In this document: positions 16,459 through 25,406 of the stretch, in pieces
Layout: every line of letters begins with the position of its first letter
Numbering within the stretch: position 1 is the stretch's first letter
Assembly (NCBI RefSeq): GCF_003075435.1
Contig: NZ_QCZJ01000012.1
Span: 96,523-160,522, forward strand
Direction: 5' to 3'
DNA: 64,000 nt
Origin: Terrimonas sp.
Lineage (GTDB): Bacteria; Bacteroidota; Bacteroidia; Chitinophagales; Chitinophagaceae
Made by a program: the position numbers and the translations under genes
Notes under the pieces: model-generated
The model's input: only the letters and a program-made list of their open reading frames with translations
Told to the model about the DNA's origin: nothing
The model's database searches: none

Positions 16459-17190
16459 TTAAAGGTTATATTGACATGAAAAGCTTAGTCCTGCAGAAAA
16501 TATGTTTTGGGCTATTCGTTGTTCATTTTGCTCGTAATTATTGCCGATAAATATTTCGTCTTTATACCAATGGGAATAAACAGGAATGATAAGATTTGTT
16601 CCAAAAGATATTTTTGGGGATATGCTTCTTTCAATACCAAGATCACAGATTATCAAGTTCCCTACCGGCATGGATCTTCGGTTAATTTGCCATACCTTAT
16701 TATCATTGTTTACTATGTATTTTTGACGAAAGGAGTTTAAAAAGTTATAGCTAACACAACCGTTTAATATTAGGTTATTGTTTACTGCTTTTTTATAGCC
16801 TGCTACCGCAAACAAATGAATATTGTTGTAAATGTATGACTGAGTAGCGTATCCTAATTGTCCCGGATTGTCATTATAGTTAAATGGTCTCCTTATTTTG
16901 AAGTTTTGTTGAAAATAACCGATTCCTAATTTCCAATAGACGCTCTTATAAAATGATTGAGAATAGTTAATATTCACCCCATAACTTATAGCACTTCCTT
17001 TTGGATGTTTTGGATTTCCTAATTGATAATAGGTGCCTTGGGAATTATTCCAGATGGCAGGAATGGAAATGCCAATACTTCTTGTTCCGAAGTTTGGAAT
17101 TGCTTTATTTGCCTTTACTTGTGCCATTGGCAATGAAATAATAAGAAATAAAAAACATGGCATTGGTAGTAGTGATTTGTGAATTTTCAT
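16459..17190 (-). CDS. Hypothetical outer-membrane protein, tandem paralogue A
   Basis: The product is about 243 residues from the ATG at 17190. A start 66 bp earlier would put MVNGLWRWITIH before a normal signal peptide and is unlikely. The signal peptide (MKIHKSLLPMPCFLFLIISL...AQ) is followed by repeated alternating aromatic/polar strands (YGVNINYSQSFYKSVYWKLGIGYFQQNF, LSFSCQYNL), as in a small outer-membrane beta-barrel. The segment LIIPVYSHWYKDEIFIGNN matches INLPVFSIWALDDAFYEGNN in the gene just upstream, so the two are duplicates. It ends 16 bp before the type IX-sorted protease. No known function; a role in protease display or an unrelated surface role cannot be told apart. Confidence 0.75.
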   Translation of the reverse strand: MKIHKSLLPMPCFLFLIISLPMAQVKANKAIPNFGTRSIGISIPAIWNNSQGTYYQLGNPKHPKGSAISYGVNINYSQSFYKSVYWKLGIGYFQQNFKIRRPFNYNDNPGQLGYATQSYIYNNIHLFAVAGYKKAVNNNLILNGCVSYNFLNSFRQKYIVNNDNKVWQINRRSMPVGNLIICDLGIERSISPKISFGTNLIIPVYSHWYKDEIFIGNNYEQNEQRIAQNIFSAGLSFSCQYNL

Positions 17191-17201
17191 ATGCTTAGTA
17201 T

Positions 17202-17954
17202 TTATGGATGAAGTAAATAAATGAATTGTAATCCAACGCCATAGGCCATTAACCATTTTGACTTGTAAAGAGCGTTATTTTCAGGATTATTGCCTTCATA
17301 GAAAGCATCATCTAAAGCCCAAATGCTAAAAACAGGCAGATTGATCACCGGACTAAGTTCAATTCTTTTTCCCAATCGTTTGTTTATTCCCATTTGTAAA
17401 TCTAAAGTGGCAGAAACATTCCTTTTTTTATAACGCATATACTTATTATCCGGCGGGCCTGTAGGGTAATCCTGCTTAATTCTGTAATACTGCGAAAAAG
17501 AATAGGAATCGGTAATATTCATGCCTCCAGAGAGAGAAAAGCCATTTTTTAACGAAAATATTTTTTCAATACCGGCAGAGACTGACACCGTATTATACCA
17601 ATATTTATTAGTAGAAAAAGGTATAAACAAGGGACTTGGATAATTTATTACCCTTGCACCAGCATCCCCAAACCTGCCTTCCGCATCAATTTTATTGAAA
17701 GAAAGCCTATAGTAGCCAAGTGCAAACTTCACTCTCAAATTGTCTGAAATTCCATGACCATATGCGATAGAAACTCCATAGCTTTTACCCTGGATACTGA
17801 TATCTTTGGCTGCTATAGAATTATCATCAAACCTAAACTTTGGATATTTATCGTACCTGAAGTAAGGCTTTATCTCAAGGGTAGAACTGATATTTTGCGC
17901 ATAAGCTGAAAAAGTAATGAACAAAAGCGTAAATGATAACACAAGTGTTTTCAT
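17202..17954 (-). CDS. Hypothetical outer-membrane protein, tandem paralogue B
   Basis: This 250-residue protein has a clear signal peptide (MKTLVLSFTLLFITFSAYAQ) and a beta-barrel-like mature sequence with YGVSIAYGHGISDNLRVKFALGYYRLSF and a C-terminal AYGVGLQFIYLLHP. It shares its layout and a conserved P-V-[FY]-S-x-W ... GNN segment with the following gene (16459-17190), 11 bp downstream. I read it as the older or duplicated partner. It is the first gene of a leftward trio ending in the secreted protease. No family with a known function is recognised. Confidence 0.78.
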   Translation of the reverse strand: MKTLVLSFTLLFITFSAYAQNISSTLEIKPYFRYDKYPKFRFDDNSIAAKDISIQGKSYGVSIAYGHGISDNLRVKFALGYYRLSFNKIDAEGRFGDAGARVINYPSPLFIPFSTNKYWYNTVSVSAGIEKIFSLKNGFSLSGGMNITDSYSFSQYYRIKQDYPTGPPDNKYMRYKKRNVSATLDLQMGINKRLGKRIELSPVINLPVFSIWALDDAFYEGNNPENNALYKSKWLMAYGVGLQFIYLLHP

Positions 17955-18289
17955 AAACTGATTTTAGGTTTAATGTAATCCTCTTTCAGTTTTCTATTGT
18001 TACAACATCCAAAGCGGTTATTATGGGCATTTCAATATGAGTGAGAATTAAATTGGCGAAAACGTTGCACAAGTTTATTGTGTCCCATGCTTTATTTTCT
18101 TAAGTGAATATAGGATGTTTTAAATTGATTTTACCAAAGTGTTTTCATATATATAATGTAGTAATGGTTTTGTTGTAGCCAACTGTATAGGGTTGTGTTT
18201 ATGCTGGCGACTGATATACTGTTACAAAGCGTATCTTGAACTTTTAAAAATTCGAAGCCCTTAAAAATTCTGAAACAAATCCTTAATCA
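17955..18289. other. Gene-free spacer, 335 bp
   Basis: This AT-rich stretch lies upstream of the paralogue pair and downstream of hemW, both leftward. It should hold the promoter of the leftward trio. I find no exact TTTG/TAnnTTTG pair. Near 18240-18272 there is a short direct repeat (CTTTTAAAAATTCGAAG / CCTTAAAAATTCTGAA) just past hemW. No convincing terminator or small gene is visible. Confidence 0.5.
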
Positions 18290-19417
18290 CTAATCAAGAA
18301 ACAACTTCGCCGCTAATCCATCCGCAAATAACTTCCCCTCATTCGTTAGTATAATATGCTCTTCATCCAAAATAATATTCCCGCCTGTAAATGAAGCTGC
18401 TGTTTTTAAAATATTGGTGTAGTGATGTGCTCCAAAGCCGTTTTTAATTTTAATGAGATCAATGCCTTCCATTGTGCGCAGCGAAGTCATGATATATTCG
18501 TTGAGTTGCTGGGTTTCAGTTAGTGTTTCCTGCTCAACCGGTAATATATCCTGGTTGATTGATTTTATATATAAAGCATTATTGGCAACATTCCAGCTTC
18601 TTGTATTTATACCATTAAACGAGTGGGCAGATGGCCCGAAACCGTAATAAGTTTTACCCTGCCAGTAAGCTGTATTGTGGCGACTACGCCTGCCCGGTAG
18701 TGAGAAGTTGGATATCTCGTAATGTTCATAGCCTGCATTATTCAACCAGTATATTAATTGCAGGAATTGTCTTGCCTGCTGATCGGGGTCAACATCCTGC
18801 ATTTTGTGTTTGCTGATGAATTGCTGAAGTGCTGTTTTGGGCTCAACAGTAAGCGCATAACAGCTTATATGCGGCACCTGCAATTGCAATACCCTGTCCA
18901 CATTATACTTCCAGTTTTCATCTGTAAGGGTAGGCGTGCCGTAAATAAGATCAACACTCAGGTTGTTGAATCCTGCCTGCTGCGCTTCAGCTATGCATTG
19001 CAAAGCCTGTTCGGCATTATGCGCACGATTCATCCATTTCAGGTCTTCTTCAAAAAAAGATTGTATGCCTATGCTCAGCCTGTTAATACCGGTTTGTTTC
19101 CATCGCGCCAGGTTTTGCGGGGTGATATCATCCGGGTTCGCTTCCAGGGTAATTTCAGCGTTATCAGCAATAATAAACTTTGAATGCAGCAAAGAAAAAA
19201 TACTTCTCAATTCATCTGCTGAAAGCAGACTGGGTGTACCTCCGCCAAAATAAATGGTTTCAATTGTTTCGCCAGCGGCAAAAGAGGCTGTCATTGCTAT
19301 CTCTTTCAATAAAGCATCAATTAAATCGTTCTTTTGTTTCAGTGTGGTAGAAAAGTGGAAATTGCAGTACAAGCAAGCCTGTTTACAAAAAGGAATATGA
19401 ATATAAATGCCTGCCAA
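18290..19417 (-). CDS. hemW: Radical SAM haem chaperone HemW
   Basis: This 375-residue protein has the HemW/HemN-like signature GIYIHIPFCKQACLYCNFHF at the N-terminus. C11-x3-C15-x2-C18 binds the 4Fe-4S cluster, and the fourth Cys typical of coproporphyrinogen dehydrogenase HemN is absent. YFGGGTPS, LTLEANPDD, NRLSIGIQSF and the C-terminal HemN domain (YEISNFSLPGRRSRHN) are all present. The start is TTG at 19415-19417; an in-frame TAA two codons upstream leaves no alternative. It is thought to insert haem into respiratory proteins in the cytoplasm. It is divergent from the BamA-like gene, with a 48-bp gap. Confidence 0.92.
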   Translation of the reverse strand: MAGIYIHIPFCKQACLYCNFHFSTTLKQKNDLIDALLKEIAMTASFAAGETIETIYFGGGTPSLLSADELRSIFSLLHSKFIIADNAEITLEANPDDITPQNLARWKQTGINRLSIGIQSFFEEDLKWMNRAHNAEQALQCIAEAQQAGFNNLSVDLIYGTPTLTDENWKYNVDRVLQLQVPHISCYALTVEPKTALQQFISKHKMQDVDPDQQARQFLQLIYWLNNAGYEHYEISNFSLPGRRSRHNTAYWQGKTYYGFGPSAHSFNGINTRSWNVANNALYIKSINQDILPVEQETLTETQQLNEYIMTSLRTMEGIDLIKIKNGFGAHHYTNILKTAASFTGGNIILDEEHIILTNEGKLFADGLAAKLFLD

Positions 19418-19430
19418 CTGTTATACTATT

Positions 19431-19460
19431 TTTGAATTCAGACTGATGCTTTTAGATTTG
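19431..19460 (+). promoter_or_regulatory. Bacteroidota-type promoter for the BamA-like gene
   Basis: TTTG at 19431-19434, an 18-nt spacer and TAGATTTG at 19453-19460 fit the TTTG / TAnnTTTG consensus, with a slightly short spacer. The ATG at 19466 begins only 5 nt after the -7 box, so the mRNA could be leaderless. Confidence 0.55.
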
Positions 19461-19465
19461 TTATA

Positions 19466-21277
19466 ATGAGCCGGTTACGTTGTGTTTCAGGATTGTTTTT
19501 TTTGCTGATGCTCTCCCTGCATGGTAGTGCCCAGCAAACCTACAGGCTCAGGTATTTTTTTGTTGACAAAGATACCACCTTCTCATTGCATACACTTGAT
19601 TTGCAGGATGTGTTTTCCAATCAGCTGGTATGTAAAGCATATATTGATAAAATTGTGCCTGCATTGCGGTTAAAAGGGTATGCAGGTGCTTCGGTAGATA
19701 GCCTTGTGTTTGATTCAACATCGGCTGCTGCATGGCTATACCTTGGGGAAGCATACCGCTGGATAAGGCTGAATACAGATAATGCAGACAGGCAAATGCT
19801 TTCTGCCATTGGCTGGAATGATAAGTATGTGAATGGGCAGCCCATTGATTTTGTACAACTGCAATACTGGCAAAACCGTATGCTGAATTATTATGAGAAC
19901 AATGGCCACCCTTTTGCAAGTATAGTACTGGACAGCATGACAATGCTTGATGCAGGGCTTTATGCAAAGCTGGATACAAAAAAAGGCCCGGAATATATTA
20001 TTGACAGTATAAGAGTATATGGCAGGGCAAAAATCTCCAATTTTTTCCTGCAGAAATACCTTGGCATAGAGAACGGTTCATTATACAAAAAAGAGCGTTT
20101 GCAGAATGTGAGCAGGCGCTTGCTGGAGCTGCCTTATCTTAAAGAGATTAAAGCCTGGGATGTGTCGATGGCCGGCACAGGTTCGGTATTGAATTTATAT
20201 ATTGACCCTAAAAAGAGCAGCCAGGTAGATGTATTGGTGGGCTTTTTACCCGCAACCAACACGCCGGGAAGAACGAAACTCCAGTTAACCGGCGAGGCTA
20301 ATATCAACCTGAAAAATGCGCTGGGCGCAGGAGAAACCCTCGGTGTTAACTGGCAGCAGATACAGGTTAAATCTCCGAGATTGCATTTGTTATATGAACA
20401 TCCTTATCTTTTTAATACGCCTTTCGGTATTAATTTCAATTTTGATCTGCTGAAAAAAGATTCTTCCTTTCTTAACCTGAATACAAAATTCGGCATACAA
20501 TATATATCAACCGGCAGGCAAAGCGCAAGTGTTTTTTTGCAAAATGCTACAACAAATGTATTGCCCTCCGGTATAGATACTGCGCAGATACGAGTAACCA
20601 AAACACTGCCTGCTTACATTGACGCAAGCACAACCAATCTTGGACTGCAATACATCTTTAATAATACAGATTATAAATTCAATCCCCGCAGGGGCAATGA
20701 ATATAATATTATAGTTGCTGCTGGTATCCGTAAGATAAAGCCAAATACCTCGGTTACAAAAATGACCAAAGATGCTGGTGGTAATGACTTTAACTATGCA
20801 TCACTTTATGATACGCTTGATAAAAAGACCTATCTCGCAAGAATAAATTTTTCAGGCGCTCATTATTTTAAGATGGGCAAGCAATCTGCTTTAAAGGTGG
20901 CGGTAAATGCAGGGGGAATATTTACCCGCAATATTTTTCAGAATGAAATGTACCAGATAGGCGGCTATAAATTATTGAGAGGTTTTGATGAAGAAAGTAT
21001 ATATGCTTCCAAATACAGCGTTATTACCGCAGAGTACAGGTTTTTTATCGGGTTGAATTCTTATTTCTTTGGGTTTGCAGATGGTGGTTGGGCGAAAAAT
21101 GAATTATATACAGCCATTAATCAAACCGCGCATACTTATATGGGGTTTGGTGTGGGCATGGCGTTTGAAACAAAGGCTGGGATATTTAACCTGAGCTATG
21201 CGGTGGGTAAAAGAGACGATGTGCCATTAAATTTTCGCCAGGCCAAAATACATTTTGGATTAGTGAGTTTATTTTAA
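19466..21277 (+). CDS. BamA/TamA family outer-membrane protein
   Basis: This 603-residue protein has a signal peptide (LRCVSGLFFLLMLSLHGSAQ), N-terminal POTRA-like units (YIDSIRVYGRAKISNFFLQKYLGI and KKERLQNVSRRLLELPYLKEI), and a C-terminal 16-strand-type barrel of the surface antigen D15 family (YQIGGYKLLRGFDEESIYAS, then ITAEYRFFIGLNSYFFGFADGG, ending FRQAKIHFGLVSLF). It is shorter than BamA and lacks five POTRA domains, so it is a TamA-like or accessory member rather than the essential assembly protein. Likely role: insertion or passage of proteins at the outer membrane. DUF4271 and hemD follow on the same strand. Confidence 0.85.
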   Translation: MSRLRCVSGLFFLLMLSLHGSAQQTYRLRYFFVDKDTTFSLHTLDLQDVFSNQLVCKAYIDKIVPALRLKGYAGASVDSLVFDSTSAAAWLYLGEAYRWIRLNTDNADRQMLSAIGWNDKYVNGQPIDFVQLQYWQNRMLNYYENNGHPFASIVLDSMTMLDAGLYAKLDTKKGPEYIIDSIRVYGRAKISNFFLQKYLGIENGSLYKKERLQNVSRRLLELPYLKEIKAWDVSMAGTGSVLNLYIDPKKSSQVDVLVGFLPATNTPGRTKLQLTGEANINLKNALGAGETLGVNWQQIQVKSPRLHLLYEHPYLFNTPFGINFNFDLLKKDSSFLNLNTKFGIQYISTGRQSASVFLQNATTNVLPSGIDTAQIRVTKTLPAYIDASTTNLGLQYIFNNTDYKFNPRRGNEYNIIVAAGIRKIKPNTSVTKMTKDAGGNDFNYASLYDTLDKKTYLARINFSGAHYFKMGKQSALKVAVNAGGIFTRNIFQNEMYQIGGYKLLRGFDEESIYASKYSVITAEYRFFIGLNSYFFGFADGGWAKNELYTAINQTAHTYMGFGVGMAFETKAGIFNLSYAVGKRDDVPLNFRQAKIHFGLVSLF

Positions 21278-21287
21278 GGGAAATGTA

Positions 21288-21315
21288 TTTGAGAGATAGT
21301 ATTAGAATATTTTTG
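21288..21315 (+). promoter_or_regulatory. Candidate promoter for the DUF4271 gene
   Basis: TATTTTTG at 21308-21315 matches TAnnTTTG exactly. A TTTG at 21288-21291 lies 16 nt upstream, shorter than the usual 19-21. The TTG start of the next gene is 23 nt downstream. Confidence 0.35.
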
Positions 21316-21338
21316 CGCAATAATTAAATCCGGCATTT

Positions 21339-22352
21339 TTGAGAAGCTTTATCTGTTTTATAATATTTCAATGCTTACTTGTTTTTGCACTAAGTGCGCA
21401 AGATGATTCTGCTGTTGTAAAACCACAACCGGATACGGCTGCAATACACATTGCAGATACCGCGCAAAAGAAGGTTATAAAAAAGAAACCGGCAGTAGCT
21501 CCTGTTGCAAAAAAGGATAGCATAGAAGGAATACAACAACAGGTAGCGCCGGTGCAGGCGCCCATGCCGGCAGTTAATGCAGACAGTGCAAAAGTTTCGG
21601 CTTTTCCTTACGGAGATTATACAGCCGCTTTTATAAATGATCATCCTTATTATAATATAAAAGAGGGCCTGGTTAACATGGCATCCAAACCGTACAAAGC
21701 ATCCGATAAAGACGAATTGTTTTATATTATCTGTGCTACCCTTCTTTTCCTGGGGATATTACGTGTTAGTTTTCCAAAGTATTTCAACGACCTCTTTAAT
21801 GTATTCTGGCGCTCAACGCGGCAAAAGCAGATCAGAGACCAGCTTCAGCAGGCTGGTATGACAACCCTGCTTTTTAATATTTTCTTTGTTTTCAGCCTTT
21901 CATTGTTTGCCTATCTTACTATTGATCATCTTACCGGCAGCATAAAAAAACCATGGATGATGTTTGGCCTATGTTTTTTTACCATTGGGGCCATTTATAC
22001 CTTCAAATATTTTATTCTGAAATTTTCCGGCTGGATATTCGGGCAGGAAGAAGCAGCGGCAGCTTATGCCTTTATTGTGTTCATGATCAATAAAATACTC
22101 GCTGTTTTGCTCCTTCCTTTTATCCTGCTTCTGGCGTTTTCTGATAGCGGTATCAGGCAGGCGGCATTCAGCATTGCCGTCATCTCGATAATTTTTATTC
22201 TTATTTATCGTTTTATATTGGCATATAGTAACTTGCGTAATGAGCTAAAAATAAGCGGATTGCACCTGATTCTCTATGTGGCAGGCTTTGAGATCATTCC
22301 TGTATTGTTGATTTACAGGCTGTTGGTAGATTTTTTTGCAAGAAGTTTGTAA
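21339..22352 (+). CDS. DUF4271 membrane protein
   Basis: This 337-residue protein starts at TTG (21339), which places a signal peptide at the front (RSFICFIIFQCLLVFALSAQ). A charged, Pro/Lys-rich stretch follows to about residue 90, then about six to seven membrane helices: FYIICATLLFLGILRV, FNIFFVFSLSLFAYLTI, MMFGLCFFTIGAIYTF, ILAVLLLPFILLLAF, AFSIAVISIIFILIYRF, LILYVAGFEIIPVLLIY. This is the DUF4271 layout, a Bacteroidota-restricted inner-membrane family of unknown function, often found next to hemD as here. The next gene starts 52 bp downstream of its stop. Confidence 0.85.
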   Translation: MRSFICFIIFQCLLVFALSAQDDSAVVKPQPDTAAIHIADTAQKKVIKKKPAVAPVAKKDSIEGIQQQVAPVQAPMPAVNADSAKVSAFPYGDYTAAFINDHPYYNIKEGLVNMASKPYKASDKDELFYIICATLLFLGILRVSFPKYFNDLFNVFWRSTRQKQIRDQLQQAGMTTLLFNIFFVFSLSLFAYLTIDHLTGSIKKPWMMFGLCFFTIGAIYTFKYFILKFSGWIFGQEEAAAAYAFIVFMINKILAVLLLPFILLLAFSDSGIRQAAFSIAVISIIFILIYRFILAYSNLRNELKISGLHLILYVAGFEIIPVLLIYRLLVDFFARSL

Positions 22353-22357
22353 CTTTG
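22350..22357 (+). promoter_or_regulatory. Candidate -7 box for hemD
   Basis: TAACTTTG matches TAnnTTTG exactly and overlaps the stop of the DUF4271 gene, 47 nt before the hemD ATG. No TTTG at the right distance is seen, so this is weak. Confidence 0.3.
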
Positions 22358-22404
22358 CAGCGACGTTGCCGAATACAGACAAACATATAGTAAAACAGAA
22401 AACA

Positions 22405-23184
22405 ATGGCAGGAAATAGTTCTGTTGTTCCTATTAAAAAAGTGCTGATAACCCAACCGCGCCCTGATTCAGATAAATCTCCTTATTTTGAATTGGCTAAA
22501 AGGCATAGTGTAGAGTTGGAATTTTTCCCCTTTATTCGCCTTGAAGGAATACCTGCTAAAGACTTTCGGAAGCAAAAAATAGATATAGCCCAGTATAGTG
22601 CGGTTATTTTTACTAGTCGCCATGCTATAGACCACTTTTTTCGCACCTGCGAAGAGCTAAAAGTGACTATATCGCAAGACACAAAATACTTCTGTATCAC
22701 CGAATCTGTCGCTTTATATCTTCAGAAGTTCATCCTGTACCGAAAGCGTAAAGTGTTTTACGGAGCTGATGGTACTAACAAAAGTTTGTTTGATGTAATA
22801 AACAAGCATAAAGAAAACGAAAAGTTCCTGTACCCCTGTTCTGAAAATCAGCAGGATAACGAAATCGTGAACTGGCTTAAAACAAACAAATGTGAGTTTG
22901 TAACGCCATTTATGTACAGAACTATCAGTAACGATGTGAAACAGTTGCTTACAAAGGCAGAATACGATATTATCTGCTTCTTTACGCCAAGTGGTGTAAA
23001 AAGCCTGCTCGAAAATTTTCCGAGATATAAGCAAAACGGTACTAGAATAGGCGCTTTTGGAAATAATACTTCAAGAGCTGTTGAGGAAGCCGGGTTAACA
23101 TTGCATATTAAGGCTCCCGCGCCGGAAACCCCTTCGATGGTGGCTGCCCTGGAAAAATATATGAACAGCTATAAAACAAAATAA
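22405..23184 (+). CDS. hemD: Uroporphyrinogen-III synthase
   Basis: The product is 259 residues from the ATG at 22405 (MAGNSSVVPIKKVLITQPRP). An in-frame ATG 69 bp upstream overlaps the previous gene and is less likely. The fold is the two-domain HemD type: VLITQPRPDSDKSPYFELAK at the start, YSAVIFTSRHAIDHFFRTCEEL, the inter-domain FYGADGTNKSLFDVI, then EYDIICFFTPSGVKSLLENFP and RIGAFGNNTSRAVEEAGL near the end. It cyclises hydroxymethylbilane to uroporphyrinogen III in the cytoplasm. The Bacteroidota version diverges from E. coli HemD, but the F-T-S-x-x-A and T-P-S-G-V signatures support it. The DUF255 gene follows 16 bp later. Confidence 0.88.
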   Translation: MAGNSSVVPIKKVLITQPRPDSDKSPYFELAKRHSVELEFFPFIRLEGIPAKDFRKQKIDIAQYSAVIFTSRHAIDHFFRTCEELKVTISQDTKYFCITESVALYLQKFILYRKRKVFYGADGTNKSLFDVINKHKENEKFLYPCSENQQDNEIVNWLKTNKCEFVTPFMYRTISNDVKQLLTKAEYDIICFFTPSGVKSLLENFPRYKQNGTRIGAFGNNTSRAVEEAGLTLHIKAPAPETPSMVAALEKYMNSYKTK

Positions 23185-23200
23185 CTCCGAATTTCGCTGA

Positions 23201-25243
23201 ATGGATAATTACTCAAATCATCTCATTCACGAAACAAGTCCTTACCTACTTCAGCACGCACATAACCCTGTGGATTGGTATCCCTGGGGAGAAACTGCCC
23301 TGCAAAAAGCTTTACAGGAAGATAAGCCTATACTGGTAAGCATTGGATATTCAGCCTGTCATTGGTGTCATGTGATGGAGAAAGAAAGTTTTGAAGACGA
23401 GGAGATAGCGGCTTTCATGAATGATCACTTTGTAAATATCAAGATCGATCGTGAAGAGCGGCCTGACCTCGATCATATATACATGAATGCCGTACAAACA
23501 ATGACAGGCAGTGGCGGATGGCCATTAAATGTTTTTCTTACACCAGGTAAAAAGCCATTTTATGGCGGCACATATTTTCCCCCTTCACCTGTAGCCGGCC
23601 GGCCCTCATGGGAGCAGATACTGGTTGGGGTGATGAAGGCTTTTAAAGAAAAACGAGCAGAGATAAACAACCAGGCAGAAGATCTTACACAACATCTTTT
23701 GCAGTCCAACTCATTTGGTATAAGTCCGGTTTCAAATGGTGGAAAAATATCCCACAAGGATATAGATACCATGTTTGAAAACCTGATGACCAATGCTGAT
23801 ACGGAATGGGGTGGCTTTGGACGTGCACCAAAATTTCCACAAACATTTTCCATTGCATTTTGCCTGCGTTACTACTATTACTATAAAAATGAAACTGCTT
23901 TACGCCAGGCACTGCTTAGCCTGGATAAAATGATATATGGCGGGATATATGATCAATTAGGCGGAGGGTTTGCCAGGTATTCAACGGATACGGAATGGCT
24001 GGTTCCGCATTTTGAAAAAATGTTGTACGATAACGCTTTGCTCATTGCCGTTTTGTGCGATGCATACCAGCTCACAAAGCATAGTTTGTATAAAGATATA
24101 ATTGATCAAACCTTTGGATTTGTAAAGCGTGAACTGATGAGCAAAGAATGGGGCTTTTTTTCAGCGCTTGATGCAGATAGTGAAGGAGAGGAGGGAAAAT
24201 ATTATGTATGGAATAAGCAGGAGGTAAATGATTTACTGGGCGATGCTGCTGCTTTATTTTGCGAATATTATGATATAACTGAAAAGGGCAATTGGGAAGG
24301 CAGGAATATCCTCAATATTCCAAAACCATCAGAGGCTTTTGCGCCGGATAAGCAAATAAACCAGGCTGAATTAAGTAACATACTTTCCGGTTGCGGTTCT
24401 GTTCTTTTGCGCGAAAGAAACAAGAGAACCAGGCCTGGGCTGGATGATAAAATTTTGCTCGGGTGGAATGCACTCATGAATACCGCCTGCTCAAAAGCAT
24501 ATGCAGCCACAGGGAATACCGCCTGTAAAGAGCTTGCCATAAAGAACCTGGAATTCTTATTGGCGAAATTCAGTAATGGCAATGGTTTAAGGCATACTTA
24601 TAAGAATGGAAAAAGTGAAGTGCCTGCTTTTATTGATGATTATGCTTACCTTATTCAGGCGCTTATTCATTTGCAGGAAATTACCGGCAACCAGGACTAT
24701 TTAAGAAAAGCAGAGGAATATGCACAATACGCAGTAAAGCATTTTATGGATGTGGAAACCGGTTTGTTTTTTTACACCCACAGCAACCAGGAGGATGTTG
24801 TTATACGTATAAAAGAAATATATGATGGCGCAACAGCCTCGGGCAATGCAATAATGGCTTGGAATTTGCAATATTTATCGCTCGTTTTTAACAATAGTCA
24901 ATGGAAGGAAATTGCTGATAAAATGACCGGTGCCGTTGCTGATATTGTGGTTAAATATCCTGTGTCTTTTGGCGCCTGGGCAGGCAGTATTACAGATAGC
25001 TGCAATAGTATTAATGAGATTGCTATAGTTGGAGAACAAGCTGAAGCGCTAAAAGATTGTTTATTATCTTATTATATGCCTAATAAAGTAATGCAAACAT
25101 CAGTAAATGATGACGTCGCATTTCCTCTTTTATATAAGAGATGGGTAGAAAATAAGACATATATATACCTGTGCCGTAATTATAATTGCCTGAGGCCGGT
25201 TGAGCATATTGAAGATCTGATAAGCCAGTTAGGGGGGAAGTGA
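23201..25243 (+). CDS. DUF255 thioredoxin-domain protein (YyaL/spermatogenesis-associated protein 20 family)
   Basis: This 680-residue protein begins with the invariant [21 protein letters not shown] block and a thioredoxin-like domain with C53-H-W-C56 ([16 protein letters not shown]). [16 protein letters not shown] and [22 protein letters not shown] follow. The remaining 450 residues form an (alpha/alpha)6 barrel similar to N-acylglucosamine 2-epimerase or glycosidases ([45 protein letters not shown]). Full length and with no signal peptide, so probably cytoplasmic. The family is conserved from bacteria to animals, but its biochemical function is not settled. It lies 16 bp after hemD and is likely co-transcribed. 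Confidence 0.92.
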   Translation: MDNYSNHLIHETSPYLLQHAHNPVDWYPWGETALQKALQEDKPILVSIGYSACHWCHVMEKESFEDEEIAAFMNDHFVNIKIDREERPDLDHIYMNAVQTMTGSGGWPLNVFLTPGKKPFYGGTYFPPSPVAGRPSWEQILVGVMKAFKEKRAEINNQAEDLTQHLLQSNSFGISPVSNGGKISHKDIDTMFENLMTNADTEWGGFGRAPKFPQTFSIAFCLRYYYYYKNETALRQALLSLDKMIYGGIYDQLGGGFARYSTDTEWLVPHFEKMLYDNALLIAVLCDAYQLTKHSLYKDIIDQTFGFVKRELMSKEWGFFSALDADSEGEEGKYYVWNKQEVNDLLGDAAALFCEYYDITEKGNWEGRNILNIPKPSEAFAPDKQINQAELSNILSGCGSVLLRERNKRTRPGLDDKILLGWNALMNTACSKAYAATGNTACKELAIKNLEFLLAKFSNGNGLRHTYKNGKSEVPAFIDDYAYLIQALIHLQEITGNQDYLRKAEEYAQYAVKHFMDVETGLFFYTHSNQEDVVIRIKEIYDGATASGNAIMAWNLQYLSLVFNNSQWKEIADKMTGAVADIVVKYPVSFGAWAGSITDSCNSINEIAIVGEQAEALKDCLLSYYMPNKVMQTSVNDDVAFPLLYKRWVENKTYIYLCRNYNCLRPVEHIEDLISQLGGK

Positions 25244-25373
25244 TAAAGCGCAAAAAAGCACAATAAGTAATAACACCAACCGTTTATATTACCTGTGTTG
25301 CCGGCATAATATGCCTGTACGCTAAAAAAAATATAATATTTGAAACGCTGAAAATTTAAATTAATATTTCATC

Positions 25374-25381
25374 TATATTTG
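25374..25381 (+). promoter_or_regulatory. Candidate -7 box for the gldKLMN operon
   Basis: TATATTTG matches TAnnTTTG exactly and lies 25 nt before the gldK ATG. The 163-bp gap before gldK is AT-rich. I see no TTTG at 19-21 nt upstream; the nearest (25339-25342) is 31 nt away. Confidence 0.4.
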
Positions 25382-25406
25382 TCCAAATACCCTTTAAGCT
25401 ATTTTT

